This document shows positions 25,821-36,830 of a DNA stretch of 64,000 bases, piece after piece. The stretch's first letter is position 1, and each line of letters opens with the position of its first letter. The translations under genes and the position numbers were made by a program. This DNA is from Odobenus rosmarus divergens (taxonomy: Eukaryota > Chordata > Mammalia > Carnivora > Odobenidae): NCBI RefSeq assembly GCF_000321225.1, contig NW_004451649.1, positions 396,674-460,673 of the forward strand. The letters run 5' to 3'. The notes under the pieces are model-generated. The model saw only the letters and a list, made by a program, of their open reading frames with translations, made no database searches and was not told where the DNA came from.

Positions 25821-28800
25821 AGTGGCAGATATTACAATGATCATCTTGGATCAAACCTTTGATTTGCCTGTATATACTATCTTACAATTATAACAAGAGT
25901 ATATTGAAAGTGAAAAAAAAATGGATTGGGGTTTTTCCATTTATGCCACATTTTTGAAAAATCTGATATGGAAAAAAATATTTAATATTTTCCATCTTAT
26001 ATTGTGCAGATTGCCTTCAGATGAGTATTTTATGGTTCTCCATGAATGCCAACTTAGAAGTACAATCACAAAGAAGGCCATTTGATCACCTTACCCAAAT
26101 TAGGGTTAATTATAGTCTCTTACACACAGTTGTCTTTAGATGTATTAAAATATATATTTATCTGGTAGGCACATTTTGAGTACATAATAATACCATTCCA
26201 AGTTTTACATAAAAGGAGCCTAGATTTCTATGTACATTTCTCTATTCAGCTGCTTGTTTAGAGAAGAAAAGACAATTCGGATTTGGAAAGATATTGAAAC
26301 CAACAGGCCACTTAATTTTTTGTATCTTAAACTCTCTGATTTAGTGGTGGTGGGGCTTCATTGTTCTAAGCCATTTCTAGCTTTTTGTCTTACTGAAAAC
26401 CTTAACAAAATGTTTTTGAAGCTAAATCACTGCTAAAATTGAATTTCCAACTTCTGGTAGAATGTTCAGATTTTAAAGATTTTCCTTTAAGAAAAAAATT
26501 AGGGTGAGAAATCAATTTTTTACATAGTGTTCACTGTAAGTGCTAAATTTAATTGAAATATACACATTTCTCTAATATGGATCTTATCAAATCTCCCAGA
26601 AGGAGATGTCTTTGTTCCCCATGGACTTAACATGGTCTCTATTACATTTCTGTCTGCTGACTCTCACTGTTGTTGACAGTGTGAGAGTTTTGTTCATAAT
26701 CTTAAACCATCACTTGGTATGAGATTTAAAAAAAAAACAACATCAGTTTTCCTGAATCACGTTTAATATCAAATGAGATACTGACAAAACATTCTTTTAA
26801 GATATCACTTATGAACTTATCTTGGAGAAAAGCAGAAAACATGGACTCTAAAATTCCTTTGTTCTAGACATTATTACATAATGTAGGTAGTGTCTAGCAA
26901 AAAGGGGCACCAGACAGAAATGACTGGCTTTCTTTGCCACTTTCAGTTGATAAAAGTATTATGAATGCAAAATGATGATGTCTGGCCCAAAATGCCAAGT
27001 AAATATAACCAGAGGGATTTCCCTTAAATAAGCCTTTTCTCCCCATGAGCTCATTTGTCATACTCTACGGGAGGACAACTTTCTGTAAGATATGAGGCAA
27101 AACCTTTCTGCCCTAAATGGTAGGTCATTGTCCTCCAACCTATCCCCCCATCTTCCCACACACATCCTTTCTGCCTCTGAGTGATTTTATAGATCACTTA
27201 AGGAAAAGCATCTATAGATGGTGAGTCTATCAAGTATAAAATGAAATCTATCTTTTGTCCTATAAATTAATAGCCATGAGAAAAGTCTTCCAGGTGAAAT
27301 GTTCTAACATCTTCCTTTCTGAGATCTATGTTGAAGTTTAAGGGCTTAAACTCTGTATCATTTTAATTTCTGTTTTCTTTTATTAGGGAGATTCTATTGT
27401 CAGAGTATTTTTATTGAACACATGTAAGGAAATTTGATTGAGATAGAGATTGTGGGGGGGGGGGGAGAAGGTAGACTTTATAGTCCCTTACTTTAAATCT
27501 TGGTCCAAAGGTTTAATATACATGTTTAAAGAATTATCAGTTATTTTTCAGTATTACAGATAGATAAGAGAGATGTTACTCCAGTGAATTTTGGGATTTT
27601 CCCAGACTTTAGATTTGGCCCTTTGGGAAGAGACAAAAACAAAACAAAAACGAAAAACATGTGAACACGTATTTTAGCCTTTCTTTCATAGAGTGGTAAA
27701 ACAGTAACACGGTCAGAATCATTACTGTGAGGATTCAAGTGATTTAACTTCAGCACGTAAATGCACTTTTTAAATTTTACAACTAAATAATGTAGATCAA
27801 AAGTGTGCTGAAATTACTCTTAATGCTTCACAAGAAAAGTGGTTTTATTCTTTTGCAAGACTATTTCATCACCATAATTTTCGAGCATGCTGAGATGCCA
27901 TAAGAACTCTCCTAATTGCTTAAGCAGCGCTGACCATTTTTTTTTTGAAACACACAATATCACCTCCATAATAGCCAAGGGAGAGCTAAATTAAGTAGCA
28001 ACACCAAAATGTATCAAACAAAAGGCTCTTCCTGCCGCCGCCTCAAACGGAGGGACTCTTTCCTAATATTTTCCAGTAGGGGGAACTAAAGACTCACTAT
28101 CCAGCATTTAGCAGGACTCGGGGAACTGCGTGAGTTCCCTTAACCCGCCTTCTAATCACCGGAACAAGCATCAAACAGCTACCAGTGAGCCTGTGATCAC
28201 ACGTGGGTCTGGCCACACCGGCCACACCGGGGGCACCGCAGACACTGGCATCCCTTTGATCTAACGTGCCTTTCCATAATCATCCCCAGTCCTGATGGCA
28301 TTCACTTGGTGGTTTTTGCCTTCATTTTCAGGGTTTGTCATCTTCGGGCTGGAATTCGGCTCTTTTTGAGCCTCTTTTAAGCTCAGTGGGTTTTCAGCTT
28401 TCCTCCATCCTGTGTTTTCCGAATTTCCTTTCAGAGGTGCTAGTCTCTGTAGGATAAGGGCTTCGGATACACCCCTCACCCCCAAGTCTCTGATCCCTTC
28501 TCCTCAACCTAAGCATCTTCTGCTGAACTCCTTGCATCCCACAGACCCGCGTCAAACTCATCTTTAAGGGATCATAAGGCAACTGAGTAACATAAGAGGG
28601 GATACCACCCCTTCCCCCTTCCCGGGATTCCTCAGGGGGCCATAGATCTCGGCTAAAACGAGCCGGTAGCGGCTAGAGATTTCTGTACAACCCCCCCCTT
28701 TTTTTCTTGTGCCTTTTTAACGACATAGGAAGCACCTACACACAACCTTTCCGCTCCAAAAGGTGGTTATATTTTGTTTCCGTTCCTTTTCTCCCTCCCT

Positions 28801-28979
28801 CTCAGCTTCTCATTTTGCTAAAAGGTGAAGAGTGAGTGTTTGTGTGATTTTAACGGGTAATGAGGCTGCGCCCTGGGTCCTGGAGGATGATCTTTTTCCA
28901 GAAAGCGCGTGCATCTCCGGCAGACGGAGGGATGAATAATTAGGAAGGGCTTCCATGAAATCACTCACCGAGAAAATTA
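25821..28979. other. Repeat-free DNA upstream of the ROBO2 promoter
   Basis: No transposon recognised over 3.1 kb. Local items are a G13 run at about 27452-27464, a near-palindrome at 26661-26687 (ctctcactgt with acagtgtgagag), and the short duplicated unit ggccacaccggccacaccgg at 28211-28230. CpG density and GC content rise from about 28020 onward toward the island. The lack of insertions may reflect regulatory constraint, but this is inference. Confidence 0.6.
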
Positions 28980-29760
28980 CCTGCCCATTAAACGGGACGC
29001 CGCGAGGAGCAGGAGACTAGAGCCCACCTATCCCCTCCCTGGGCTGGAAGGGTGGAGGGATCAGGAGGCACGGAGAGGGGGAAGGAGTTGACCGGTGGCT
29101 TGGGCTTCAATTTTGTTAATTTCCGTCCCCCTAGGAATCTCGGCTCCCCTCCCCTCCGCCTCCCCCCGCCCCGACTGCCCAGCGGGCTGGCGCCCCCTGC
29201 ACGTGCGGGCGGCGGACTCTGGAGGTGGAAAGCTCAGCGCACCCCCTCATCACCCCCGCCCCCCTCCCCGGGGCAGACTCCGAGCAGCTTTCATTCCTCC
29301 CCACCCCTCCCGCCTCCTCGCCTTCCCTCCTCTAAGTCCTTCCACCCTCGGCAGCTGCAGGAGGAGGCGGACGCTCTGCTGCGGGGCCGCGGGAGCAGCG
29401 GCGGCGGCTGGAGCTGAGGGACTGGCGGCTGTAACCTGGACGGGCGGCGGGACCGCGCCAGGCGGCTGGACCGCGCGCTCCCTTTCGCGTCCGCTCTCCG
29501 GCTCCCGGGGCTCAACTCGCCCGGCTCGGCAGTCGCCCGCAGCCGCCGGGGTTCACAGCCGCTCTGAGGCGGCACCGCGGGGGTGGCCGCTGCCTCAGCC
29601 CTGCCCCTCGTTCCCTCCCTCCCTTGCAGCCCCACCACGTAGGAGTTCGGATTCTCCACCCGAGTCGTCCTGATTTCTCTTTGCCTCTCTTTCGGAAACG
29701 GGAGTGGTGGAGGGAGGCAACGAGGCTGCAAAAGAGAGGCCCGCCAAATCGGCCCGCCTG
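28980..29760. promoter_or_regulatory. ROBO2: CpG island and probable ROBO2 promoter
   Basis: GC content jumps sharply, with dense CpGs, GGGCGG/CCGCCC-like boxes and long C- and G-rich runs, in otherwise AT-rich DNA. There is no obvious TATA box, as is usual for CpG-island promoters of developmental genes. No ATG occurs between about 28980 and 29788, which fits a leader starting inside the island. The exact transcription start cannot be read from sequence; I guess 29300-29500. The island boundaries are estimated by eye. Confidence 0.85.
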
Positions 29761-30321
29761 CAAAGTGTTGCTCTGACACATCCTTATTATGGAAGTTAAG
29801 TGAAAAAATAAAAAAAATAAAAAAAATAACTCTGGACGTGGAGCTGCTACCGAGGAGACCCGGGAAAGAACAGCAGTAGGCAGGCCAATGGTTTTTCGGC
29901 AGCGCGCTGGCAAGTTTGTGGAACACTTTCTAGGAATTAGGTCTTTTTCCTCCCCCTTCATCTTCTTGACTTCTGAAGAAAGAACTTGGCTTTGGATGGC
30001 AATGGAGCCTGAGGAGAGAGGGTTAGACACACTTGAATAATCCCTCCGGCTGGGCTGAATTTGTGGGAATTTAGGAAGCCAGAGGGTGGAAATACAGCAG
30101 CCTTTGGAGTGCCCTCTGTTAATCTGGATGGATCTAAATGTGCCCCACTCAAGACCTCTCCACTGACCCCTTCTGATCTTGCGATTTGCTCTTCTTGACT
30201 TTAATGAGCATCTAGGAAAGTCTAAACTTTGGACCTACCTCTTTTTTTGATACTTATTTTTGTACTTTTGCTCTCTGGGATTGGTTTCTTAAACAATCTG
30301 GATCCTTTTTAATATGTCAAA
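29350..30321 (+). other. ROBO2: ROBO2 5' leader (putative exon 1 untranslated region)
   Basis: The sequence between the CpG island and the start codon shows no clear intron, so it probably forms one exon with the first coding bases. It holds six short upstream ORFs, at 29789-29803, 29888-30040, 30128-30166, 30138-30176, 30204-30215 and 30314-30325. An A-rich AT-repeat tract lies at about 29804-29829. Start and continuity of the leader are inferred. If transcription starts downstream of 29900, some of these ORFs would be absent from the mRNA. Confidence 0.6.
29888..30040 (+). other. Upstream ORF, 50 codons, in ROBO2 leader
   Basis: ATG at 29888, TAA at 30038-30040, with two more in-frame ATGs at 29996 and 30002. 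The predicted peptide begins MVFRQRAGKF and ends GLDTLE. It lies entirely upstream of and does not overlap the ROBO2 start. No domain is recognised. If on the mRNA, it would be expected to reduce ROBO2 translation, as uORFs generally do. Its start has a weak context (ccaATGg, with c at -3). Confidence 0.45.
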
Positions 30322-30325
30322 ATGA
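30314..30325 (+). other. Minimal upstream ORF whose stop overlaps the ROBO2 start
   Basis: The string atgtcaaaatga encodes only Met-Ser-Lys and then stops. Its TGA (30323-30325) shares bases with the ROBO2 ATG (30322-30324) in the arrangement ATGA. A ribosome finishing this ORF would be positioned on the true start codon, so reinitiation or leaky scanning is plausible. The arrangement is seen directly; the regulatory effect is inferred. Confidence 0.6.
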
Positions 30326-30382
30326 GTCGGCTGATGTTTACACAACTACTGCTCTGTGGATTTTTATATGTTCGAGTTGATG
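30322..30382 (+). CDS. ROBO2: ROBO2 first coding exon (signal peptide), partial gene
   Basis: ROBO2 is a single-pass neuronal receptor (five Ig and three fibronectin III domains in the family) that binds SLIT ligands and steers axons. Only the first 20 codons plus one base lie here. They encode Met-Ser-Arg, then a hydrophobic core LMFTQLLLCGFLYV, then RVD, a typical signal peptide that I recognise as the start of canonical ROBO2. The start has A at -3. The exon ends with the first base of a split codon (expected Gly) before a perfect GTAAGT donor, giving a phase 1 intron. Residue 3 is Arg (CGG); I recall Leu in human. The Ig-domain exons lie beyond the window. Confidence 0.95.
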
Positions 30383-30388
30383 GTAAGT
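30383..30388 (+). other. ROBO2: Splice donor of ROBO2 intron 1
   Basis: GTAAGT directly follows the split codon, the strongest form of the U1-paired donor consensus. It fixes the exon end and intron phase (1). Confidence 0.93.
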
Positions 30389-32204
30389 TATAAATACTTT
30401 TATCCTTTCCCCCCGCCCCAAAAACCATTTCTTTCTGAGTGCGTTGTGGGCTATAAATAAAACGACATTTTGTCTGTTAGTCCCTTTTGAACAGGCACAG
30501 GGGCTTTTGGGGGGCAGAGGTTTTAAGTCTTTGTTTCTAAACTGCTGCAAGTGGAACGTGTTAGTAGTCACCTATTGTTATTGTTGTAATTTAATTGAGG
30601 AGTTGGAAAATAAATAATGGGCTCTCAGTCTTGTTAGAAAAAGGAGTATTAAAGCAAATCTCTCGGATACTCTTGTGCCTACTCCCTTTTGGTGTTTGCT
30701 CTTGTATCTGAACTTTGACTTAGAAATTCAAGTGATGAAAAATAGTAATAGACACTTCAACGAAGGGTCAGTGGGTTAGGAATTTGAGACAGGGCATCTC
30801 GGGGTTCAATGGGTATCACTTGTGTGTGGCTGAGTGCTCTTCTAGTGTGAAATCAGAATCAAGAATTTAGATCATAGGGAGAAAACTGTCAAAAGTGAGA
30901 CTGGGCGAGGCTCCAGGAAGGGGGAAACATAAGCTCTGGGCTGGCTGTGGGCGCAGAACAACTCAGCTCAGTCCCCAGTGGCAAACACAATGGGGATCTG
31001 AGACAGGTGCGGTAGGTGTCTCCCTCTAGGTTGAGTCAGTCTGTGTCCAGCAGACAGCATCCTGCCTCTGATTCTCCTGTCTTTTGTTCAGATACGGTTT
31101 CCTGGGATATTTTCACAGGATGTCAGTTTCTTGTGCAAGGATTGCGAAATCTTTTTTTTTTTTACATGTAGCTCTTTTGAATGATGTGCGAAAGTAATCA
31201 TTAACATGCTTTTTTGTTTATAAGAAGAAAGTCGAAAGAACATTTGGTATTAACCTTCTAGGGACTTTAATTTTTGAATCAATGGAAAGAATGTGTCTAA
31301 TGAGAAGAGTAGAGCATGTTGTTTCCTGAAAATGTGATTGTCGGACTTTAGGTTTATAACTATTGTACTTGTAAAGAATCTGTGTATTGGTCCAAATATT
31401 TGAGCTACCATAGTAGCTTGTTGCTACATAAACTTTCCTCCAGCATTTGCATTGTGGACGAATTCATTTTTGGGACACTGCCTATTTCTGCCCGCCTGTA
31501 GGAGCTATCCTGGTTCCTTGCAGCTACTGCTGCACAGAACCAAATGTATCGGAGGATACAACCAGGCAGGCTTTCTATCAACATGAGGCGGTACAGCTGA
31601 GTTTACCTACTGTCAAGTGGCTGTTTTCAATCACAGGCTGCATGAGTACCTTTGCCCCCAGAGATAGGAGGCAAGGCATTCATGTGGGCACACTGCTTTT
31701 TCTTTTTCCCTTCTAAGTAGTTGATGTGTAGGAATTAATCACTGTGGATCACACTGACAATATCTATAGTCATACCTAATCAGTCACCATACATTTTCTT
31801 CTTTAATCCATTTACCTTTACAATACATTTACATTGCCCTAACCGAAAGGTTTTCATATTTCTCCCAAGTGTGTTTGATTATCATGGTAAGAAGACTTTG
31901 ATCATATATCCTCATAAACCATATGTAAATTCATGAATTTACATATTTCAATACCAGGAATGCATGTATAAACTGTATATTAGACTACAGAATTACCACC
32001 AAGTTGTTTTTTTCTCTTCTTTCTTTCTTTTTTTTTTTTGAATTAGTGTGTAGCTAAGAGGAATACAATTAAATTGCTCAGTGGAAGTGACAGAGGGAAT
32101 CAGAAGAGCTTGGTGTTACAGAATGTAATTAATGTACCAGGGTGTTTGGAGATATATGAAACAAATGCAATTAACCAGCTTGCAGGAACAGCAGTAGCAA
32201 GACA

Positions 32205-32320
32205 TTATCTCTCTCCTTCCCTCTCTCCCTCCCTCCCAGCCTGACTCCCTGCCTTCTTTTCCTCTTTCCCTTCTTTTCTTCCTTCTCTCCCTATCTCACG
32301 CCTCCTGCCCCGGAGACACA
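32205..32320 (+). repeat. Polypyrimidine tract
   Basis: A strongly C/T-biased stretch (ctccttccctctctccctcc and similar) interrupted by only a few purines. Low complexity; no gene. Confidence 0.8.
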
Positions 32321-33961
32321 CCTAGGACCTTTGTTCTGATTTAATATTATAAGATAAGGGGCAGGTTTATGTCTGGATCACAATTATGCAGCGAAATTCA
32401 TGGTAGTGTAGTGAAAAATGCCCAGGGTTGAGAAGTTGAAAAGGTAATGGTAAATTTTTGTGTGTGTGAAACTAGTTTTTGTATTTAGCATCTACTACTT
32501 CTAAAGCAAAGGAAGCTGTGGACACTTACTGAATGAGTACATAAAGCATACATTTGACATTGGATTGCCTTTGGTTCACTCCAGAATGATGACAGCTTCT
32601 CCATGGGGATTGTAGAAAATTTGGGATGTAGACAACACTGCCCTCTAGGCTATTTCAACACACTGAGACCTAGCGTTCCCATATATAATGAGGGGGTTGG
32701 TTTGTAGGATCTCTAAGCCCTTTCTCTTCCAGGATTCTATGATTTCTATTTACTTATTATGCTTTCTTATAAGTGTGTGCTTATTCTCCCCATGAATTTC
32801 AAATTTAGAGAAGCTTGTACCATTTCAAAGATATACTGACTATCCTTGTGCTAGACACAGAAATTAATTTTATTCAGTGACAAATGATACATAGATTTGC
32901 ATTGAAATTTGCTTGGTGGGTTATTTATATGTGCATTTTTATAGTATGTGAAAAATGTTGGAGTTTTGCCTCCTCCTAGGAGATATGTGCTAATATTATT
33001 TATGATTTTTCAGTATCTTGTGTCCGTAGGAATCCATAGAGAATAAACATTAAGTTAGTTGAGAACCATAGACAAACTTTTCTATTTGGGATGTAAATAA
33101 AGATTTTCTCATTTAATACAGATTCATGAACCACATGCATGTTTTTCTTTACTGTTCCATAGGAGAATATGTATTGAGTTTAGCTTTTGTTCTCCAGATT
33201 TTCTTTATTTTTAGATGAGACTTTGGTTCTACAGTCATTTACAGGGAACTAAACATAAATTACTACAATGCTTTTTAATTACATCCACTTCCTGTGCATT
33301 GTGTCAATTTAGTAATTTTGCAATAATTGTGAAAAGATGTTTTTAACATGAGAATAATCTTATCTTTAGTTTTTAACTATTCTTAAATGAAAATGACACA
33401 CATGATATTTGGGGAAATAACGATAATGTGTGTGCATAGTATAGATGCATAATCTCATACAGGTTTATACATTTTGCTAAAGTGTTTCTTTTAGTAATGG
33501 GCTCATTATCATAGCCATATGTAGTCCATTTCAGAACTTAAATTGCATATAAGTAACCTGAAATTTGTTCTTGCAACTATGTAGTAGTATCACTTTGAAT
33601 TGGCTTTGTTTGAATAACCTTTGATTCTAGGCAACGTGTGGACCATAAACCAAAAGGATTTCTTAGAACATAAAAAAAAAAAGAGTATCTTAAAGGAAAA
33701 AAAATTTATGATTATACAAAATAATAATAATAATTCTGGTCATCTCATCCCTGAGTAACTTATATAAAATAGCATCTTTGACAATCAAAATATTGATATG
33801 TAAGCACTTTGCATCTACTGGGATACATATATAGTAATGAAAGGAACTTAGTTATGTGAGATGTGTGTGTCTAGTGATATCTGCTTCAGTAGCTCCAGCT
33901 GTCTGACGAGACACATTGATGTCCGATGTGCAATTTGGTTTTTTGAGTTTTAGGAAAAACA

Positions 33962-34069
33962 AGATTTTCCTTTTACTTATTTCTCCTACTCTTCTACTCC
34001 TTGTCTTCCTTTTCTTTCCTTCATTTATTTCTTCTTTTCCTCCTCCTCCTTTTTTTTTTTTTTTTTTGG
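33962..34069 (+). repeat. Polypyrimidine tract ending in a T-run
   Basis: Low-complexity C/T sequence, with tcctcctcctcc units running into about 17 Ts. Short frames in it on both strands are artefacts of composition. Confidence 0.8.
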
Positions 34070-34735
34070 ACCTGGTGGAAAGAATTAGAGAAACATTTGA
34101 AGAGTGGAGAAAATGTTTCTTGAGGAACAATTTAGAAAATCTGCCTTTAAAGGAGATACGTTAATAATGTTTTACCTTTGGATATATCCAATTGGGGTCT
34201 TTTTTTCTTTTATAATACTATATAACTTTATGCAAACTTATTTTGCATTGATCCTATCTTTTACCAGTTAGGCAAACAGAAGTCTACTGATCTGAGTTCA
34301 AACAGACAATGGAAATTTATAGAGTGCCATTTTATAGATTTATTTTTAAAGAAAAATATTGTTGGCTTCTTATAGTGTTTCCAGGTCTAGACCTATCAAT
34401 CTAAATCAATACACTGATATTGATTTTCTTTTTTTTAAATTATTGAATAAAGCACGAATGAATGATTGCATAAAGGCTTTTAAGGGGAATTCCCATCAAT
34501 TCTTTCAATGTTTTAAGTATATGTTATACCATCACAGAGATCTAATATAGCATCTAATGTATAGTATACTCATCCCAAATACCTATTTCTAATTCAAAAC
34601 TGTTTTGGGATAACCTAGGCCTTAATTCTTAGTGTTTTCTCCTCCATTTGCATCTAATCCTTCAGAATTCTTATCTGGTCATATGGGTCTTAAATCCATC
34701 TTAATGCTGATAATTCTCATATTGTTGTAATCTTT

Positions 34736-34835
34736 GTGTAGGGGAATATAGCTTCCATGAGAATACACCTTGGCTCTTCTGTATACTGTTGTATCTCCAG
34801 TGCCTGGAACAGTGTTTGACATATCCAGATGACTA
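34736..34835 (+). mobile_element. LINE-2 3' remnant
   Basis: Contains ctccagtgcctggaacagtg followed by tttgacatatc, a typical L2 3' block, preceded by 'cttccatgagaatac'. Its terminal repeat is decayed. Confidence 0.6.
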
Positions 34836-35189
34836 CTTGACATTTTTTCTTTGATAGCTAATAAGAATATATCAAACTTGGATGGTAACTGGATATACTG
34901 TGGTGATCATTTTGCAATGTATACAGATTATCAAATCTTTATGTTGCATATCTAAAGCTAATATAATATGTCATTTATATCTCAATTTTTTAAAAAGGAA
35001 AAATATCAAACTCAAGCTGAGGATAGAATCTTCTTCTCTTCCTAGTCATTTCCAACTCAGTAAATGGATCACTATTCATAGAGCTTTTCATGACCCCAAA
35101 CTAGAAATTATTCTTGACTTATTCTCATAGTTCATATCCAACTTGTTAGTAAACCCTTTGAATTATATCTTGATACCAATGATTTTATG

Positions 35190-35640
35190 TGTGTATTTGT
35201 GATTTTCCCGCAACATTTTATTTTAAGCATTTTCAAACATACAGCAAAGCTGAAAGAATTGTATAGTGAACACTCACATACCCTCTCCTAGATTCTAGCA
35301 TTATTTTATTGTACTTGATTACCATATATCTATCCATTTATCCATTCTTCTAAGCATCCATTATATTGTTTTTTTATAAAGTTTTTATTTTAATTCCAGC
35401 TAGTTAACACAGTGTTATATTAGTTTCAGGTGTAGAATATAGTGATTCAACACTTCCATACGTCACTCTATGCTCACCACAAGTGCCCTCCTTAATCCCC
35501 ATCCCCTATTTCATCCATCCCCCATCCCATCCATTATATTGTTTTGATCAAATAATAAGATACCAAACATTTCTTACAAATTTAACGACTATCATCCTGG
35601 TCAAAAACTGGACTATTACAATAGCCTGAGAAATGATTAT
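35190..35640 (-). mobile_element. Old LINE-1-like 3' repeat, split by a younger L1
   Basis: The blocks catacagcaaagctgaaagaattg, tagtgaacactcacataccc and tttcttacaaatttaacgac are words of a common old mammalian repeat that I associate with L1 3' ends. It is split by the truncated L1 whose duplications lie at 35356-35372 and 35529-35545. Family and strand are tentative. Confidence 0.5.
35356..35545 (-). mobile_element. 5'-truncated carnivore LINE-1 3' end
   Basis: About 156 bp of L1 3' terminus on the minus strand (35373-35528), T-rich at its left. A perfect 17-bp duplication atccattatattgtttt flanks it at 35356-35372 and 35529-35545. Its end sequence (ttttattttaattccagctag) differs from the L1 ends at 3227 and 46695, indicating a different L1 subfamily, and resembles the end of the long L1 at 46851-54040. 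Confidence 0.92.
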
Positions 35641-36112
35641 CCAGCTTCCACTGCTGCTCCTCCAATCCCCACCCCTACCCCATCCCACTTAGTTGTCTAC
35701 AGTAGCCAGAGGGACCTTTTAAAAGCATATAAATAAGATAATGGCAGCTTCTTGCCCAGAATCGTGTAATGACTTCTACTCAGAACTCTTCACAATGGTT
35801 TACAAGACTATTCAGGCCTCTTTCTGCCTCTTTGAACTCATCTGCTCACACCACCCACCTAGATTTAAAAGTTTCCTTTTTGATGTTCTGTTTCTGATTT
35901 AGGGCTTTTGCATTTGTTCTTTCTTCTAACTGAAATGTGCTTCCTCAGATTTTTGCATGGGCAAATCTTTCAATTGATTTAATAAGTCCCTATCCAATAT
36001 CATCTCTTCAGAAATATGGGCATCCCTATCTAAAATTACTTCCCTTGAAACAGTATTGGGCTGCCTCCTTTACCTGTCTTAATTTTTTTTCATAGCACTT
36101 ATCACCTCCTAG

Positions 36113-36114
<2 letters not shown>
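35640..36114 (+). mobile_element. LINE-2 fragment
   Basis: Contains the pyrimidine-rich L2 3' UTR pattern (cttgcccagaatcgtgtaatg, ggcctctttctgcctctttg, actgaaatgtgcttcctcag, catagcacttatcacctcc). It probably continues at 36665-36830 after an intervening segment. Confidence 0.7.

Positions 36115-36144
<30 letters not shown>
36115..36144 (+). repeat. (GT)15 microsatellite
   Basis: Thirty bases of uninterrupted GT, likely polymorphic in length. Confidence 0.97.
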
Positions 36145-36147
<3 letters not shown>

Positions 36148-36664
36148 CAGCAATGAAGAGACTGACACCTTACTCTACTTGCAAGCTAAGAAGTTAAGAA
36201 TGCCACAGCTTCATGAATGCTGGGAAGAGAAATGGGCCATCTGGATCAGAGATGATGGACTTCATTAGTCATACATAGCAAGCAGCATGATGTTATGTTC
36301 GTTTCAATTTACCTTGTCCCTGAAGTCATTTGGAGGCCATGTAGTGCGGCCCAGGTAGATGATGCACACATAGTGGGTTAACCACACAGCTGAGGAAGTC
36401 TGATCTTGGGAACCTGAATATTTTATAACAGGCAATAAGGAAACTGCCTAACCGTTGCCCCAGAGGAAGACATGGCCTTGACTATATTGAATAATAAGCA
36501 AATCTTCTTTCTGTTCTCAAGAGAGTCCATCTCTAATTTAGAAGACTATTTGGCATATAAATATACTTGAAAAGATAGTTTGTAACACAAGAGTATTAGT
36601 GGCTCTGTTAGCAAGATGTGCAGAAACATGAAAGACCCATAGAGAATTTTCTCCCAACAATAGA
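36145..36664. other. 520-bp segment interrupting an L2, origin unclear
   Basis: It lies between L2 body (to 36114) and an apparent L2 3' end (from 36665), so it may be an inserted element such as an old LTR. No terminal repeats or duplications could be confirmed by eye. Confidence 0.35.
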
Positions 36665-36830
36665 TAGGTAGAAATGTTTGTTTATTGTCTGACTCTTCCA
36701 CTGAGCTCCTAGGGCAGAGACTTAGTTTTGTTTGTCATGCTTAATAATGTTCCTCTAGTGCCTAGAGCACTGGATGACACATAGTAGATATTCAAATATT
36801 TATTGAATAAATTAAAATGTGCTCATGGAG
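36665..36830 (+). mobile_element. LINE-2 3' end
   Basis: Ends cactggatgacacatagtag then attcaaatatttattgaataa, the L2 terminus. Likely the continuation of the L2 at 35640-36114. Confidence 0.75.

Larger units (their letters stand above)
30389..34735. other. Repeat-poor proximal intron
   Basis: More than 4 kb without a recognisable transposon. It contains two pyrimidine-rich tracts, 32205-32320 (plus-strand C/T) and 33962-34069 (C/T then a T-run). No coding exon is supported. An 89-codon plus-strand frame at 31447-31716 has an ATG but no recognised domain or splice context and is treated as chance. Confidence 0.6.

Noticed and set aside
29052..29673. Long GC-rich plus-strand frames over the CpG island (up to about 190 codons)
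   Set aside because: They begin at GTG, not ATG, lie in low-complexity Pro/Ala/Gly/Ser-rich sequence, and match the composition of a CpG island. Not credible eukaryotic genes.
29291..30030. Minus-strand frames of 172-211 codons over the same region
   Set aside because: Arg/Ser/Pro-rich composition artefacts opposite the ROBO2 leader, with no recognised domain or supporting signals.
31447..31716. 89-codon plus-strand frame in intron 1
   Set aside because: No domain, no splice acceptor or donor context identified, and length compatible with chance.
33852..34164. Frames on both strands over the C/T tract
   Set aside because: Lys/Gly- and Phe/Pro-rich peptides result from the polypyrimidine low-complexity sequence.
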